From Globisporangium splendens (Eukaryota; Oomycota; Peronosporomycetes; Pythiales; Pythiaceae): a DNA stretch of 64,000 nt. This document shows, in pieces, positions 18,978-30,460 of this stretch. The notes below the pieces were generated by a model, which saw only the letters and a program-made list of their open reading frames with translations, was not told where the DNA came from and searched no databases. Numbering within the stretch: position 1 is the first letter of the stretch; every line of letters begins with the position of its first letter. The position numbers were made by a program, and so were the translations under genes. The stretch spans positions 208,020-272,019 of the forward strand of contig VFIW01000067.1 in the NCBI GenBank assembly GCA_006386115.1, written 5' to 3'.

Positions 18978-20239
18978 GCGCACTGCATTCCAGCACGAGA
19001 ATGGCCAGGGGTAGCATCACGCGAACTCACGCTTCAGGGCAGCGCAAGTTGTGTTTCTCCGTGTAGTTGTCGCTCTGTTTACGCGTACACAGAACGGAAT
19101 CTCGAAAACGAGACCGCATTCATCCACGACGACGGCGTGCCAAAGCTGCTCGCGATCGTGGAAAGCGTGCCTAAGACTGTGAAAAACCAGGCGTTGGCTG
19201 CATTGCCCGAGATTTGCGTGAACCCGAGCGCGATCCCGTCGTTTCTCGCGTGGCGAAGCGACAGCAAAGAGACCAACAACGCGACCGCGACCCAGATCCT
19301 GCTGCGCATATACGCCAACGAAGAAGCCATCGAGAACTCGCGCATGAAGGAGGACGCTGCTGCTGCGGAGATCGTCGCGTCGACGAATACACGTCAAAGC
19401 GCATTCCAGTCCGTCACGCACTGTCACAGTCCGTTTCTGGTGTCTACAACAAATTCACATGGTGAGAGGGATAGAAGGGATCAGTCCACAGGTTTGGCTT
19501 CGCCTACAAGTGCAGCAGCAACATCGACAATGCGGCCGCAATCGCCAGCGTTCGATCGACTGAAAGACGCGTTGAAAGCTGCGCAACACTTGGCCAGTGA
19601 CACTCGCAACGTGTCGCTTCTATTGGATCTGAAAGACTCGGAAACCCACCCAGCCATCAATCTCAAGACCAAGATCTACGCTGTGCTCGCCAGCGTGTCG
19701 TTTGCGTGCGATCTGGACAAACTCACGCCGCGCGACCAGGTCATGCTCGAGGTCGCCAAGGAGTATCCGACGTTCCAGCTCGGCGAAATGTGGCAAAATG
19801 CGCACCTCGCGCTCCACGCTGAGGGCATCCGGCTCATCTACGCCGACGCGCTCTACATTCGCCGCCACATTGAGCACGCGTACAACATCTCTGTGTGCAA
19901 AGCACGCGCAGAAGGAGATCTTTTCGCGCGCCAGTGAGCTCGACAGTGCCGCCGAAAACGCGTTTTTCCAGCAGATCCTGCTCCAGAAGTACCAGGAAGT
20001 GCAGGCCGAAGCGTTCCACCGCGTCAATCTGCGCCAGAACTCCACGCTGAAGCTCCACTTTGACGCGACTCGAGTTTATGCGCAAACAGGACCCGGCGTC
20101 GTTCGCTGCCTGCGAGAGCGACGAGCGGTGCCGCATCGAGGACCCGGCCACCGAGTCCGACTACAGTGATTTGAACTCTCTCGAGCAGAAAGAAGCCGAG
20201 TTGCGGGGCCGACTTGGGACCATCACGCGTCGAAAGTGA
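18978..20239 (+). pseudogene. Armadillo-like flagellar protein, probably CFAP69-related, frame-disrupted
   Basis: Coding similarity runs through three frames: 18978-19920 (VPKLLAIVESVPKTVKNQAL, then LKTKIYAVLASVSF), a second frame to about 20075 (FFQQILLQKYQEVQAEAFHR), and a third to the TGA at 20237 (MRKQDPASFAACESDE, ending LGTITRRK). The switches, near 19900 and 20078, lack room for introns, so they are frameshifts, real or in the assembly. The segment order and the C-terminal pattern recall CFAP69, a flagellar armadillo-repeat protein; this is recognition by eye, not a search. The 5' end is unclear: a stop lies at 18975 and an upstream exon may be missed. A flagellar gene would fit an organism with zoospores. 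Confidence 0.5.
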
Positions 20240-20331
20240 CCATGTAAATACGTAAAATTCGTTTCCATATGACCACAGCTGGTGCTTTTTCCCTATTGTC
20301 TCGTGTGTGGTTCCCAGACAGTCAGTAATAC

Positions 20332-21358
20332 TTACTCCTCGTCGTCGAAATCCACGACCTCCATGCGCAGTTCGTCCAGCAGATCGTTGATGCGCAGGAT
20401 GATCGCCGTGTGCTGCTTCGTGAGAGTGTCGATGGATTTGTCCAAAAGCGCCGTGATCGACGCGTCTGGCTCCGGTTGCTTCAGCGCGTCGCGAAGCCGC
20501 ATCTTTTCGATCATGAGCGCCGATGTCTGCATATATCAAGCATACAAAACCGAAAAGTAAGCTCCAGATGTCATTCAAAAGCGTGCTGTTGGACACAAAC
20601 GCACCATGAGCAGCTTTTCTTTTTCTTCAACCTGGATCTTGCGAACATACTGCGCAAGCACCTGCTTCTTCTTTGCAATCAACTCTTTCTACAATCGCCA
20701 GCATCAAAGATACAACAATGCCACAAGAATAGAGCTCTTTAGAATTATCTCACGAAGAAAAGGTCGCCATGTTGAGTACTGCTTTCGTACCTCAATCTTG
20801 TTGATCTGGAGGCTCACGCTCGAGAAACGCGCCGTGATTCCTGCCGCTATGCATCAGAATGTCCACCACACAATTAAATGAGTTAAGCGCATCTTCCATC
20901 GCGTTTGCAAAGAGTCCATTGCATGATATTGCGTACAGAACTCAGGAAATTGTGCAGTCTGCTGGTGCACTTCAAACCCTCTAACACGGCGCATGAGATA
21001 CCAATGAGAACACAGCCACATGTACACGCATTGCACACTAATGCACTCACTTTTGAAAGTCGCTGTAGATCTCCACGCGCGTCTCCTGAAGCTTGAAAAA
21101 CAATCGAGCCAACGCGGTCACCGGGAGCTCTGCAAACGGTTCTTGCTGCGCATTATCTTTGCTCTCATGCTGCTGCTCTTGTGCACTGCTGCTGGTCGCT
21201 TTGTTGTCGCTGACGCCGTTCAGCTGCTCATTCAGCGCTGCTGCCAGGCTCTCCACGTCGCTGTCGTCGTGCTGGTGGTGCGCGTGGGCGTCCTCGCAGT
21301 GCGTGTGCGCGTGCACAGGCCGCGCCGCCAGCAGGTTAAAGCACGCCGTAAAGTCCAT
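20332..21358 (-). CDS. REX1-B-like protein, five exons
   Basis: Exons 21358-21051, 20980-20937, 20846-20791, 20688-20605 and 20526-20332; all junctions GT-AG and in phase, giving 228 residues. His-rich N-terminus with a run of acidic and Gln residues, then a helical core: ALARLFFKLQETRVEIYSDF, ITARFSSVSLQINKIE, and a lysine-rich helix ending IQVEEKEKLLM. A long C-terminal coiled region ends in DFDDEE. The arrangement resembles the REX1-B (DNA repair REX1-B) family, small helical proteins linked to excision repair in algae. The short second exon is the least certain part: its donor was chosen because it is the only one restoring frame. It starts 226 bp from the divergent gene at 21585. Confidence 0.6.
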
Positions 21359-21584
21359 CTTCGATCCTGTCAACCGCAGAGAACCATGGCATGCACTTTG
21401 CATCGAACTTGGACCTCACCAATTGCATACCAGATAAAGTGCGCTTGGCATCAGTCAAATACAATCGTACTTTAGCTCGAAAGCAAACTCAGTCAAGAAG
21501 GTTGCGGTGTCCTGCTAAGTTCGGTCGCCTTTGACTGGTGAAGAGCTCCATTTTCGGATTGTTTGGCGCTGGAAACGACGCAAG

Positions 21585-23934
21585 ATGACAGCGGTGGTGG
21601 CAGCTTCCTTCTCGGCGTTCCCGTGGGGCGAGACCCTGGCGCTCGTGTGCTGGCGGCAGACGCGCCGAGGCTGCGGCAGTGACGCACAGCTCATTGCGAC
21701 GGGCTTCCAGCTGCTCGCGCCGGCGTCGCCGCTGCTCGAGCGCGCAGAACGCGAGTTCAACGTGACGTGGCACCGCATCGTCGCGGAGGTGGTGCACTTC
21801 GCGATTTTCCTGATCACCAAGGCCAAGAAGGATGAGCAGCAGCGTCCGGAGCAGACCCATCACGCGCTGCGGTTGCTGCGCCTCTCGCTCACGTTGTTTG
21901 CGACGCGGAACCACAGCGAGGCGATGAGCATCCCGACCAACTCGTGCAACCTCCTGCTCGCAGCCATGACGGATGTGCTCGCGGGGGTGGGCATCAAGCA
22001 CCAGCAAGATGGTGCAGAACTGGATGTGCTGTTGGACGTGAAGTGTGTGCTTTTGTACTTGTTCGGTCTGTCGTCGTTTGAGCAGGAGCAGGAGGAATGC
22101 GTCTAGATGTACAAGCCGCCGACCAATGTCTTCACCGATTTCATGCACCGCGCATTGACGACGTGCTTGGCTCGTCTTGCGAAGGAGGGCGTTGCTGGCA
22201 AGACACGTCAAGAGTACGTCGTGCTCGTACGCGCGATCTTCGTGGTGTTCCAGGAGCTCCAGCGGTCGCAGATGAACAAGAAAAAGGTGTTCCTGGCAAT
22301 TGCGAAGACGTCGCTCCGGGATTCAATTGGACACCGTCACGCTTTGGTGCAGCTCCAAACGCGCCAACCCAGCACAGAAATCACAGCTATCGTGGATTTA
22401 CTCGACCGCATCGTCGTCGATGCGTTATTCGATGCAGAGCACATTCGCGAATACGACGGCGCGCTTGTGCACTTGAGTATTTGGCGTCAAGCTGATCCAA
22501 GTGACGCTGCTGGAAATGTAGAGAGTGTTGCTTCGAAAACGAAAAAGCGCAGGAAGAACGACGGTGCATCGGCGCTGGTCTCGTACCAGAAAACCTGTTT
22601 GATGAGATCAAGGCGTTTCTCTCTGATCCAGCGGTCCCTCTCGACTTGAAGAGCTCTGTCGGTGGCTTTATGGAAGTGTTTGTTGGTGCATTTGCGCTGC
22701 GCATTCGTGCGGCTGCACACATGAAGATTGAAGACACGAAAACGGATCTGAAAACCAGCAAGAAACGTGCTGCTACGGTGATCGCGACTGCATCGACGAC
22801 GTACTCGCCATTCAAGTTTTGGTTGGAATTGTGTGTCGTGTCGTTCCTTGCGTTCCAAGAGCGTCACGCTGCAGATGCTGCCTCCACTGTGGCTTTGCTG
22901 ACGAAGCTGTACAAGTCGCTGTTCAACGCGCTTTGCGAGGCGGATATCTACCGAATCACAGAAGACACCGAAGATCGAGAACAGTTTGAAGCGATGGAAT
23001 CAATCCTGGCCGCGTTCCTCAAGCTCGTAAACCAGCAAGGCTGTCAACCAGATGGCACTCAAGACGAAGCGTCTATTCTGCTCGTTCAAGAGCACTGCCA
23101 GATCATTTCCAGTGCCGTGCGATGCTCGCCTAACCTTGTCAACAGCTCGTTGGTGTCCATTTTCTCGATTCTGGGCGATCACTTTATGACCTGCAAGCAA
23201 AACGCGGCTGTATTTACTGCCGTGGTGTGCGCCGGCAGCGAATGCTTGGTGGATCTGGTCCGTTCGTACAAGTCAATGCGTCTTCTGGACAAGTTTTTGA
23301 AGTCGTCGATGTCAACACACTCGTCCAAGCGAGTCTCCGAGGGTGTTTACGCACTTTCCTCGCACTCTCTGAGTGAATCTGTGCTTCGACGCGCCTTTAT
23401 GACCCTGCCACCTGGCCAGTTGGAGGTTTTGTGGACGCTGTTCACGAACGAGTTCCACTCCAAGTACAATGGCGAAGACGACGATGTGTTCTCGATGGGT
23501 CTCGTTCGCTTTGTGTTCCAGATCTTCCTCCAAGAAGTGCATGCCACACCCCAGAACAAGACCAAGGTCGCGTCGCTGATCTCGAAGACTCACGAAACGC
23601 TGTTCACACCGATCGCAGCCAAGTTGATGTCCTCCAAGAAATCTGTGTCGTTTTCTGCAGGCGAGCGCGAATTGTTTGATCTCTTTGGCGAACTGCTTTC
23701 GTTCTATGATGTAATGACACCAGCGATTCGTGCCGACACGTTCGACGTGATCCTTGCGGCGCTGAGAAAAGGCAACCTCGTCCATGCCATGAAGGAATTG
23801 TTGCATGTGGGTACGCAGGTCGTCAAGAAGTCAAAGCATGCCTTGCCGGCATCTGTCTCGCTTTGCGTGACATTATGATAGAAATCAGTGATGCGCTGGA
23901 CCTTTCTCGCGCACGATTGCTCGTGGCTGGAAGA
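21585..23934 (+). pseudogene. Large helical protein of unknown function, interrupted and 3'-truncated
   Basis: Starts MTAVVAASFSAFPWGE at 21585 and runs about 780 codons with three lesions: an in-frame TAG at 22104-22106 followed directly by open frame; a frameshift between about 22550 and 22575 (the other frame reads LVPENLFDEIKAFLSDPAV); and a second frameshift near 23815 (continuing ALRDIMIEISDALDLSRARL). Similarity to coding sequence stops near 23934 where transposon debris begins, so the 3' end is probably lost. Composition is that of an alpha-helical repeat protein. A ribosome-biogenesis Urb2-type protein is a weak possibility only. Whether the breaks are biological or assembly errors cannot be told here. 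Confidence 0.45.
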
Positions 23935-24478
23935 ATGCTCGGCTGTGGTTTCTCGGACACCCACAGGCGAGGTGGTAATGCCTCCATTCTGCCGCTCATT
24001 GATGATCGGTTGACCCTGGGGGATATGGCACCGATTGTTAGTGCGGGCGTCGGCGACGGTGCCTCGCACCAACTGGGTTCCCCCATGGGAGGCATTAGTA
24101 ACTTGGCGTAGCCCCACTGGAGCCCGTGGTGAATGCCTGTGTTGGCCACAGGGCGTAGTCGTCGATTGACACCTGAGATGGGTAAGGTACCAGTTGCTGC
24201 TTGCCAAGCAAAACAGAAAGTGAATTCCGCTTGATTATCTCTACGTGCATCGGTGTGCTGTCTCTCCTGCGCGTGACGCTTGGTTGTCTAGCCACATCCG
24301 AATCTGCGGGAATCTACAGAATCTAGCGAACCTATGGGAATCTTCTGAATTTGTTGACCTTACAGTGAGTCGTCACGCACACGCTGGGTGCCGCATTACC
24401 CCCCGGTGACTTGCTGCGACCGCCTCCGTTTCTCAGCTACGAACGCACATGCATCCATTCAATATGTACGACATGCAC
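23935..24478. other. Unassigned sequence at the edge of the transposon zone
   Basis: No gene or domain recognised. Short frames on both strands (for example 23823-24149 minus) lack motifs. May be decayed retroelement DNA, as it adjoins the integrase fragment on the same side as that element's 3' part. Confidence 0.4.
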
Positions 24479-25175
24479 TCACGGGTGACGATTGCTCTGA
24501 TCATTAACAACGCCATACCGAGTTCGACCCTCATGCCTCCAAATAGGGACGGAGTTGTTGGACGTCCTCCTCGTCGACGTGCTCAGCGACCATGATCGGA
24601 ATATCGCGGAAAATTGCGTCAAATGATTCCCGAGAGACAAAACCAGAGACTGGTTCAAATTGTCTTGTATTACCGAGAGAACAAACGTCCAGTTCGATGT
24701 ATCGAGACGTGGCTCTAAGATAACTGCACGCGTCACCTGAAATATCCTTGTTCAGTCGCTCTCTAGTCCCATTGACCCAGGGACTGTAGACTGGGACAAA
24801 AGACTGGTGTCCACGAAGACGTTCGGCCAGCTCTTCCATCAAAAAATGGCTGCCCTGGTCCGATACCCATTCCTCACGCAAACCAAACCTATTGTACCAA
24901 TCGAGAACACCTTACGCTGCAACGGCAGGTGACAGAGAATCACAAGCAATTAACTCGCAATAGTGTGATATCTCATCTCTCAGCAATGACAAGTATTCCA
25001 CATTGCTAACAGCGGGTCCCATGAACAAAAAGTTCATGTGAAGCACCTCTTTTCGTTTGTCGCAGTTCAGGTTGTCTTCAGTCTCTTCACGAGTGACCTT
25101 TTCGCCTCTTCTTGTTGCACACAGATCCCCATGTGTTTCGTCATCTTTGTCCGTGCTGTTTCTGCTTTCCTGCAC
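24479..25175 (-). pseudogene. Ty3/gypsy-type integrase fragment
   Basis: Core integrase segments in order on the minus strand: LHMNFLFMGPAVSNVEY, ISHYCELIACDS, then WVSDQGSHFLMEEL and the YSPWVNGTRERLNKD block, followed in another frame by TRAVILEPRLDTSNW and VIQDNLNQS. WVSDxGSHF and PWxNGTxERxN are hallmarks of Ty3/gypsy integrases. An in-frame stop near 24914 and a frameshift near 24710 break it. No LTR or other pol part adjoins, so it is an isolated remnant. Confidence 0.8.
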
Positions 25176-25199
25176 ACGAGTTGTGTTTGTTGCTGCTCA

Positions 25200-25983
25200 C
25201 TCAGTAGGAGGTGCGGCTTTTCTCGCCGTGACCATTGCTTACACTTTCGGCAACGTGATCCCGTGGGAGCCCTGGATATTGTTTTTCTGCGAGAAACACG
25301 TGTGGAAGAATGTGAAGTCGGCAAGGTGCAAGGTTCGCGCAGTAGGATTTGGGGGTACGCCTCGAGCCAAGTGGATGGGATTTTCTCCTTTTGGAGCCCA
25401 AGAGTGGATCGTAAAGGACGCGTGGCAATACTCCTAATCCATGCTTGCAGGTTGCCCAATTGCGTCCTTTCTTGAAACACATGTGGACGCCTCACTGGAT
25501 GGCCGTGACGTCTGAAATCCACCGTGAAAGGCGCTTCTAGTGAATATCTGCGCGCCTCACGACCGCTAGTCCAGAGAAGCCTTCTTTCGTCAACTAGCGA
25601 GCCTCAACTTCGAGCACTCCATCCCGTCAATCTGCGGTGGAGATTTCAATTGTACTCTACACCCAGAGGTTACAAATCACTCGCTCGAATTGCAGCGGGT
25701 CATGACTCACCGACTAGGAGATCTCTCGTCCAGCAGCACTCCCTGGAGGACATCCTGGAGCAAGGTATCCAAGACTCGTACGTGGCGAGAGGAAACACCC
25801 GGTTTCATACAAATTCTGGACGTGTTGATACGCCATGCCCAATGGCTATGTTGAAACATCGCAGCTTGACAGGTGGCATGTCACGTCAGCTCATGACACA
25901 TGGATTCGAAGTATCTTGGTGGCATGTGGAATATGGCATGGGTATCCTGCGTAGGATCGTCGACGCGCTACCTCATTTCAAGG
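25200..25983 (+). mobile_element. LINE-B endonuclease fragment
   Basis: Broken APE-endonuclease reading of a LINE other than LINE-A: ALDIVFLRETRVEE, RIWGYASSQVDG, FSFWSPRVDRKGRVAILL, then in another frame SIPSICGGDFNCTLHPE. Several stops and frame changes. It ends exactly at the target-site duplication of LINE-A copy 2, which inserted here. An ATG-initiated frame starting at 25524 fuses out-of-phase LINE-B sequence to LINE-A ORF2; its first roughly 155 codons are therefore not real protein homology. Confidence 0.72.
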
Positions 25984-25994
25984 GACTGAGTTTA
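25984..25994. repeat. Target-site duplication of LINE-A copy 2, left copy
   Basis: GACTGAGTTTA, identical to 30450-30460. The last TA overlaps microhomology with the truncation point in the element. Confidence 0.7.
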
Positions 25995-28900
25995 GTGACG
26001 GAGTGGAACATTTACGACGCATGGGAGCTAGTGGAGGATCCGGAGTGGCCAGTGCAGAGGGAACTGACGGAGCATTTCACATACTGGAGAAAAAACTCAG
26101 CCAGTCGACTCGACCGATTCTATATCGCAGGAAACCTGGACAGCGCCGTTCAATGGGAGGCAATAGAGCTACCCAAGCGCTACTCGGATCACCAAGCAGA
26201 GATGCTGCATATGAAATGGACGAGTCAACCGCAGAGACCAAGGAGAGTAAACAAGTGCAGGTACCCGATGCGAACCTCGCGTCCTGACTTGGTGCGGACT
26301 GGGGTGCAAAAGGCAACCGCTCACGATCTGGAGCTGATGCAGAGTGAAGGGTCAATCGTTTGGAGCAACCTGGAGCAGCGTATCATCAAAGCAATACTTA
26401 GAGTAAGTCGAGCAGAGAAGCGGCAAGTACGAAGATATCGGCAAAAGTTGGAGGATCAGCAGCACCGACCGGCAAACCGTACAAGGCGTCAGCTGATCGA
26501 AGAACAAGCAAACGCGGCAAGGGAGGCAGCAGAGTTCAAATTCGGCAAGTATATGCAAGCAACGCAGGGGGATGTTCGTCACTTCTTTCGGAGGATCGCC
26601 AACTGGCAGCGGGATCAAACAGTTTCGCGATTGGAACCGACTCCCGGAAGGTACCACTCACCAAACGCGAGTCTAGCGGACATCATGGGAGCAGAATGGC
26701 ACCAAATCACTGGCCAGAGCCATGCTGCGGTCCCTCCGCAGAAGGCTGAACAGCGATTTGATGCACTGGTGTACATTCCGGAAACTCGAAAAGTCACAGA
26801 AGAGCAAAACCAAGACTTGATGGCACCCATCACTGAAAAGGAAGTACGAGAGGCGATCGCGGCTTTACATCGGCATAAGGCAGGTGGCGTGGACAGTCTG
26901 AACAATGACTTCTACAAGGATTGCGAGGACGTGATGGTTGAAGTCTTGGTGCAGGAATTCAACAACATCCAACGCGGGGCAACCATGCCACGGTCATTCG
27001 GTCAAGGAATCGTGATACCGTTGCGCAAGAAAGGAGATTCGCCAAACCCCCTCGATTACAGACCAATCACTCTGCTTACGACCACTTACAAGTTGTTTGC
27101 AAAAGTCTTGGCAACAAGGCTGCAAGACATCCTTCTGTGGATCATCGGGGAAGCACAACAAGGCTTCGTACGCGACCGACTGATGGAGAACGCGATCCTC
27201 ATCATGCAAGCCGCATTGGACAAAGCGTACCACAACAACGGTGAAGGGTTGGATGACGCTCCGGGAATTGCGATGCTTGACTTCATGAAGGCTTACGACA
27301 CATTGGACAGAGACTTTCTGCATCTTGTGCTGAGCAAGTTCGGCTTTGGGCGACAATTTGTGGATTTAGTACGTCGAGTGCACTCGGACACTACAGCGCA
27401 GTACCTGGTGAACGGGGAAGTGTCGACAGAATGGGAGGTCAAGTCGGGAATTCGTCAAGGTTGCCCCCTGGCCCCTCTCCTGTTTATCGTCGCCGCGGAG
27501 ATTCTCGCACTGGCAGTTCAGCAAGACCCCCATCTGGAAGGAATTCGCGTGACCAGATCCGGAGCAGAACCCCATCTTATTTCGACCTTCGTCGACGACT
27601 CCGCCGTCTTTTTGAAACAAGGGAAACAGCTGCCTCGACTGATGCAGCTGCTGTCCGAGTTCGGCCAGCAATCAGGTCTGCACGTGCAACCAACGAAAAG
27701 CAGCTACATCTGTCTCAACACAGCAGTAGTCCAGGAACAAAGATGCGGCATTCCAATTCTGAAGCATGGAGAAACGGTGAGGTACCTTGGCATCCAAATA
27801 GGTACCGGGAACATCACGCAAGCTAATTGGGAGGACCGCCTGCAAAAGCTCCGAACCAGATTGATCATCGCGGCCAAAGTCTCCAACAGTGTGGTGGGGA
27901 GAGTGCTGATACTGAATTCGGTCTTGCTGCCGTCGATTCTGTTCACTGCCGGCTACATCAAGCTCCCAGCGAAAGTCGTGGATCAGCTAGTGAATCTACA
28001 AAAGCAGTTTTTGTGGAAATCGACACTCAGCACAGACGGCACGAGGCACAAGGTGAGTCCTTCCCTGCTCTACCTGCCAGTCAAGGAAGGAGGCATAGGT
28101 CTCTATTCAATACGTCTTGCAATAAAGCGACAAGAGATGCGGCGGACAACTCGGTGGCTTCAGCGAGCGCGAGACAAGTATACAGAAGCTTGGCATGAAC
28201 AGGTGCATCGGGACAAAAGTCAAAACCGGGGATGTTGCGCGGTTTCACCCAAGGAGCGATGCCACCTCGCACAGACAAGGCTGTACCAGACGAGCAATAT
28301 CCACAGACTCGGGTGGGAGTATCTCTGTGAAGACTTGGTGGCGGCAGAGAGACGCAGTCCCGCGTGGAAAGACGATCTGAAGCGGCGAATGGAATCCTTG
28401 CTACCGACCCTGGACCTTGAGTGGAGATCAGACGGACGTGTAGGTGTGTACTTTGGGAGAAAACCTGAGCAGACGATTCATCAAGTATCGGAAGAGGCTC
28501 GAGCCTTCTGGCCATCCTTTCAGTGGAACGACAACCCCTGGATAATCGACAGTCAAGGCGAGAAGTATTCAGTCAAAACGGTTCCTTTCCTGAAGGAATG
28601 CAATTTGGCCAGCTTCAACGTGAGACAGGAAGAAGAGCGAGTGTTCTCCGTGCGGCTGCCAACCATGACGGCGACTCTTACGTTCAAACGAATGACTACC
28701 CTGCGAAAACTCGTAACCAGCATCATTCTATGCTCACCGGAGATAGAAATCGATGCAGGCAACCAGTTGAACAGTCACCAGGAGCCGTGGAGCAGGAAAC
28801 ACACAAAACGAGAGTACAAGTGGATCAGTAATGGCATGGGAACCATCATCGCGGTGCCAGTATCGGAGGGGAGCCACACGGACTACATTCAGATGCAACG

Positions 28901-29147
28901 GCAAGCAAACGGAGTTCTCTGGACAGTGACCAACTGGGCCGGGGATGCTACTTGCCAACAAGACGTTGCCATGATCGAAGAAGAAATAGAAACCGTAGGG
29001 TGGACATTCAAACCGCACCCGCACCCGCTCACTGTCCGTGGCTGGTGCATGAACGTACTCCCCAAAATAGCATCCAGAAGACAATTGACCGAGCACGAAC
29101 ACGAAGGTTGCACAGCCAGTTGTATCAAGGTTTCGGAGGACTCATAG
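25995..29147 (+). pseudogene. LINE-A ORF2 fragment (copy 2)
   Basis: 1,050 codons identical or nearly so to ORF2 of copy 1 from VTEWNIYDA onward, including GIRQGCPLAPLLF and FVDDSAVF. Open throughout, but the N-terminal endonuclease half is missing, so no active protein is expected. Ends with the same stop as copy 1 (IKVSEDS). Confidence 0.88.
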
Positions 29148-29983
29148 ACAAGCTCAACGAAGTTGCGAGAACTGACCAGTGGTGCAGCCATGTGCAGTAT
29201 CGACTACCAGCAGATCTATGGAAACAACGAGGATGTCTTACGCCGTTTCAGATGTGGACGACATACTGGATTTCTACGATGCAGCTCAACCTATTCCATC
29301 CTCGAAGGATCGAGTCTTCGGCATGCCCAAGCAATGCCGGATGTGGGGAGACAAAAGAAACTATCTCACACATAGTCTGGAGTTGCAAGCGAGCACAAGC
29401 TGCGTGGACGGCCTTCCTCGGAAGATGGATGGGTCGAACATTGACGAATCAAGCACTCAACCTCTTCCTGCCTCAGATTGCTAGTCGCACAGCCCCGCCA
29501 GGTCAACGATCTTTGCTCCGGGAATTGGAAAAGCACTTCGGGTTCATTACTCCGGAACACTCTGCAGCACTACAGAAGCTTTGGTTTATCGTCACATCAA
29601 GCATCCCAGTATTGTTGTGGAGAACGAGAGTGGAAATAGTGCATGAACGGCAACATGTCACTGTCGAAGAGAGTACCCAGCGAGTGTGGACAGCGTGTGT
29701 GATGCAAGTGCGGGCTGTGGCTCATCGGATGAGAACGCTCAAAGGAGAAAAGATCGATGCAACATGCCTGAGCCAACTGCTCAGCGTACTGGAGAGACAA
29801 GACTTGTCGCGCCAACTAGAAGCATGGGCGACGGCGCGTTTGTATTTCGATGGAGGTGCACGCGGCAACCCAGGTCCAGGAGGCAGCGGATGGGGACTCA
29901 TCTTCCTGAATGAACGCAGCAATCGATGGGAACTCAAAGCATGCGGCTATGCGTACATGGGACCAGAAGTCACGAACAATTGA
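28952..29983 (+). pseudogene. LINE-A zinc-finger and RNase H frame (copy 2)
   Basis: 343-codon open frame overlapping the end of ORF2 in the -1 phase. Contains QLYQGFGGLIDKLNEV, the zinc-binding CGETKETISHIVWSCKRAQ and RNase H start YFDGGARGNPGPGG. Intact here where copy 1 is frameshifted, so it represents the ancestral frame. It stops at TGA then TAA inside RNase H; the rest (LEVFGDSQVVIAS, NKMADLLA) follows in the same frame at about 30000-30403. Confidence 0.8.
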
Positions 29984-30449
29984 TGCGAATAAAGCGCGCT
30001 GAAAGATGGTCTGGCATACAGTGCACACTACCTACAGCACTATGAAGTCAAGTTGGAAGTCTTCGGAGACAGCCAAGTGGTTATCGCATCCCAGAACGGG
30101 TTCTCTTCTATACGCCAGACCAAGTTGCAGCCACTAGCAGTTCGGGTAAACCAAATCATCGCCAACTTTGCATGGACCTCCTGGAATCACACAAAACGAG
30201 AACAAAACAAAATGGCCGATCTTCTCGCCAGCATGGCAATGAACTCCAAGAATACGAAGATACTCGCCGACGAATCGCGGGGAAATGATCAAGTTGTTAT
30301 GTCCCAAGTCGCAGCTCTACTCGACAATGATATCGGTGCAAGACCGTCAAAACTAAGAAACACCTCACTGTCAGCAGTGTTGATGAGACTCCGGAATTCT
30401 TAAACTGAATGTAGTCATAAGTTAAACAGAATTACCTTCTCTCACAAGT

Positions 30450-30460
30450 GACTGAGTTTA
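30450..30460. repeat. Target-site duplication of LINE-A copy 2, right copy
   Basis: GACTGAGTTTA, matching 25984-25994. Confidence 0.7.

Larger units (their letters stand above)
25995..30449 (+). mobile_element. LINE-A copy 2, 5'-truncated, 4,455 bp
   Basis: Nearly identical to LINE-A copy 1 from GTGACGGAGTGG (within the APE domain of ORF2) to the 3' tail. It lacks ORF1 and the first third of the endonuclease, the usual result of incomplete target-primed reverse transcription. Flanked by an 11-bp target-site duplication and inserted within LINE-B debris. Confidence 0.88.

Noticed and set aside
25524..25990. N-terminal 155 codons of a long frame that continues into the LINE-A reverse transcriptase
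   Set aside because: It is LINE-B endonuclease DNA read out of phase; the real endonuclease signature (GGDFNC) is in another frame of the same bases, and the join is the target-site duplication of LINE-A copy 2.
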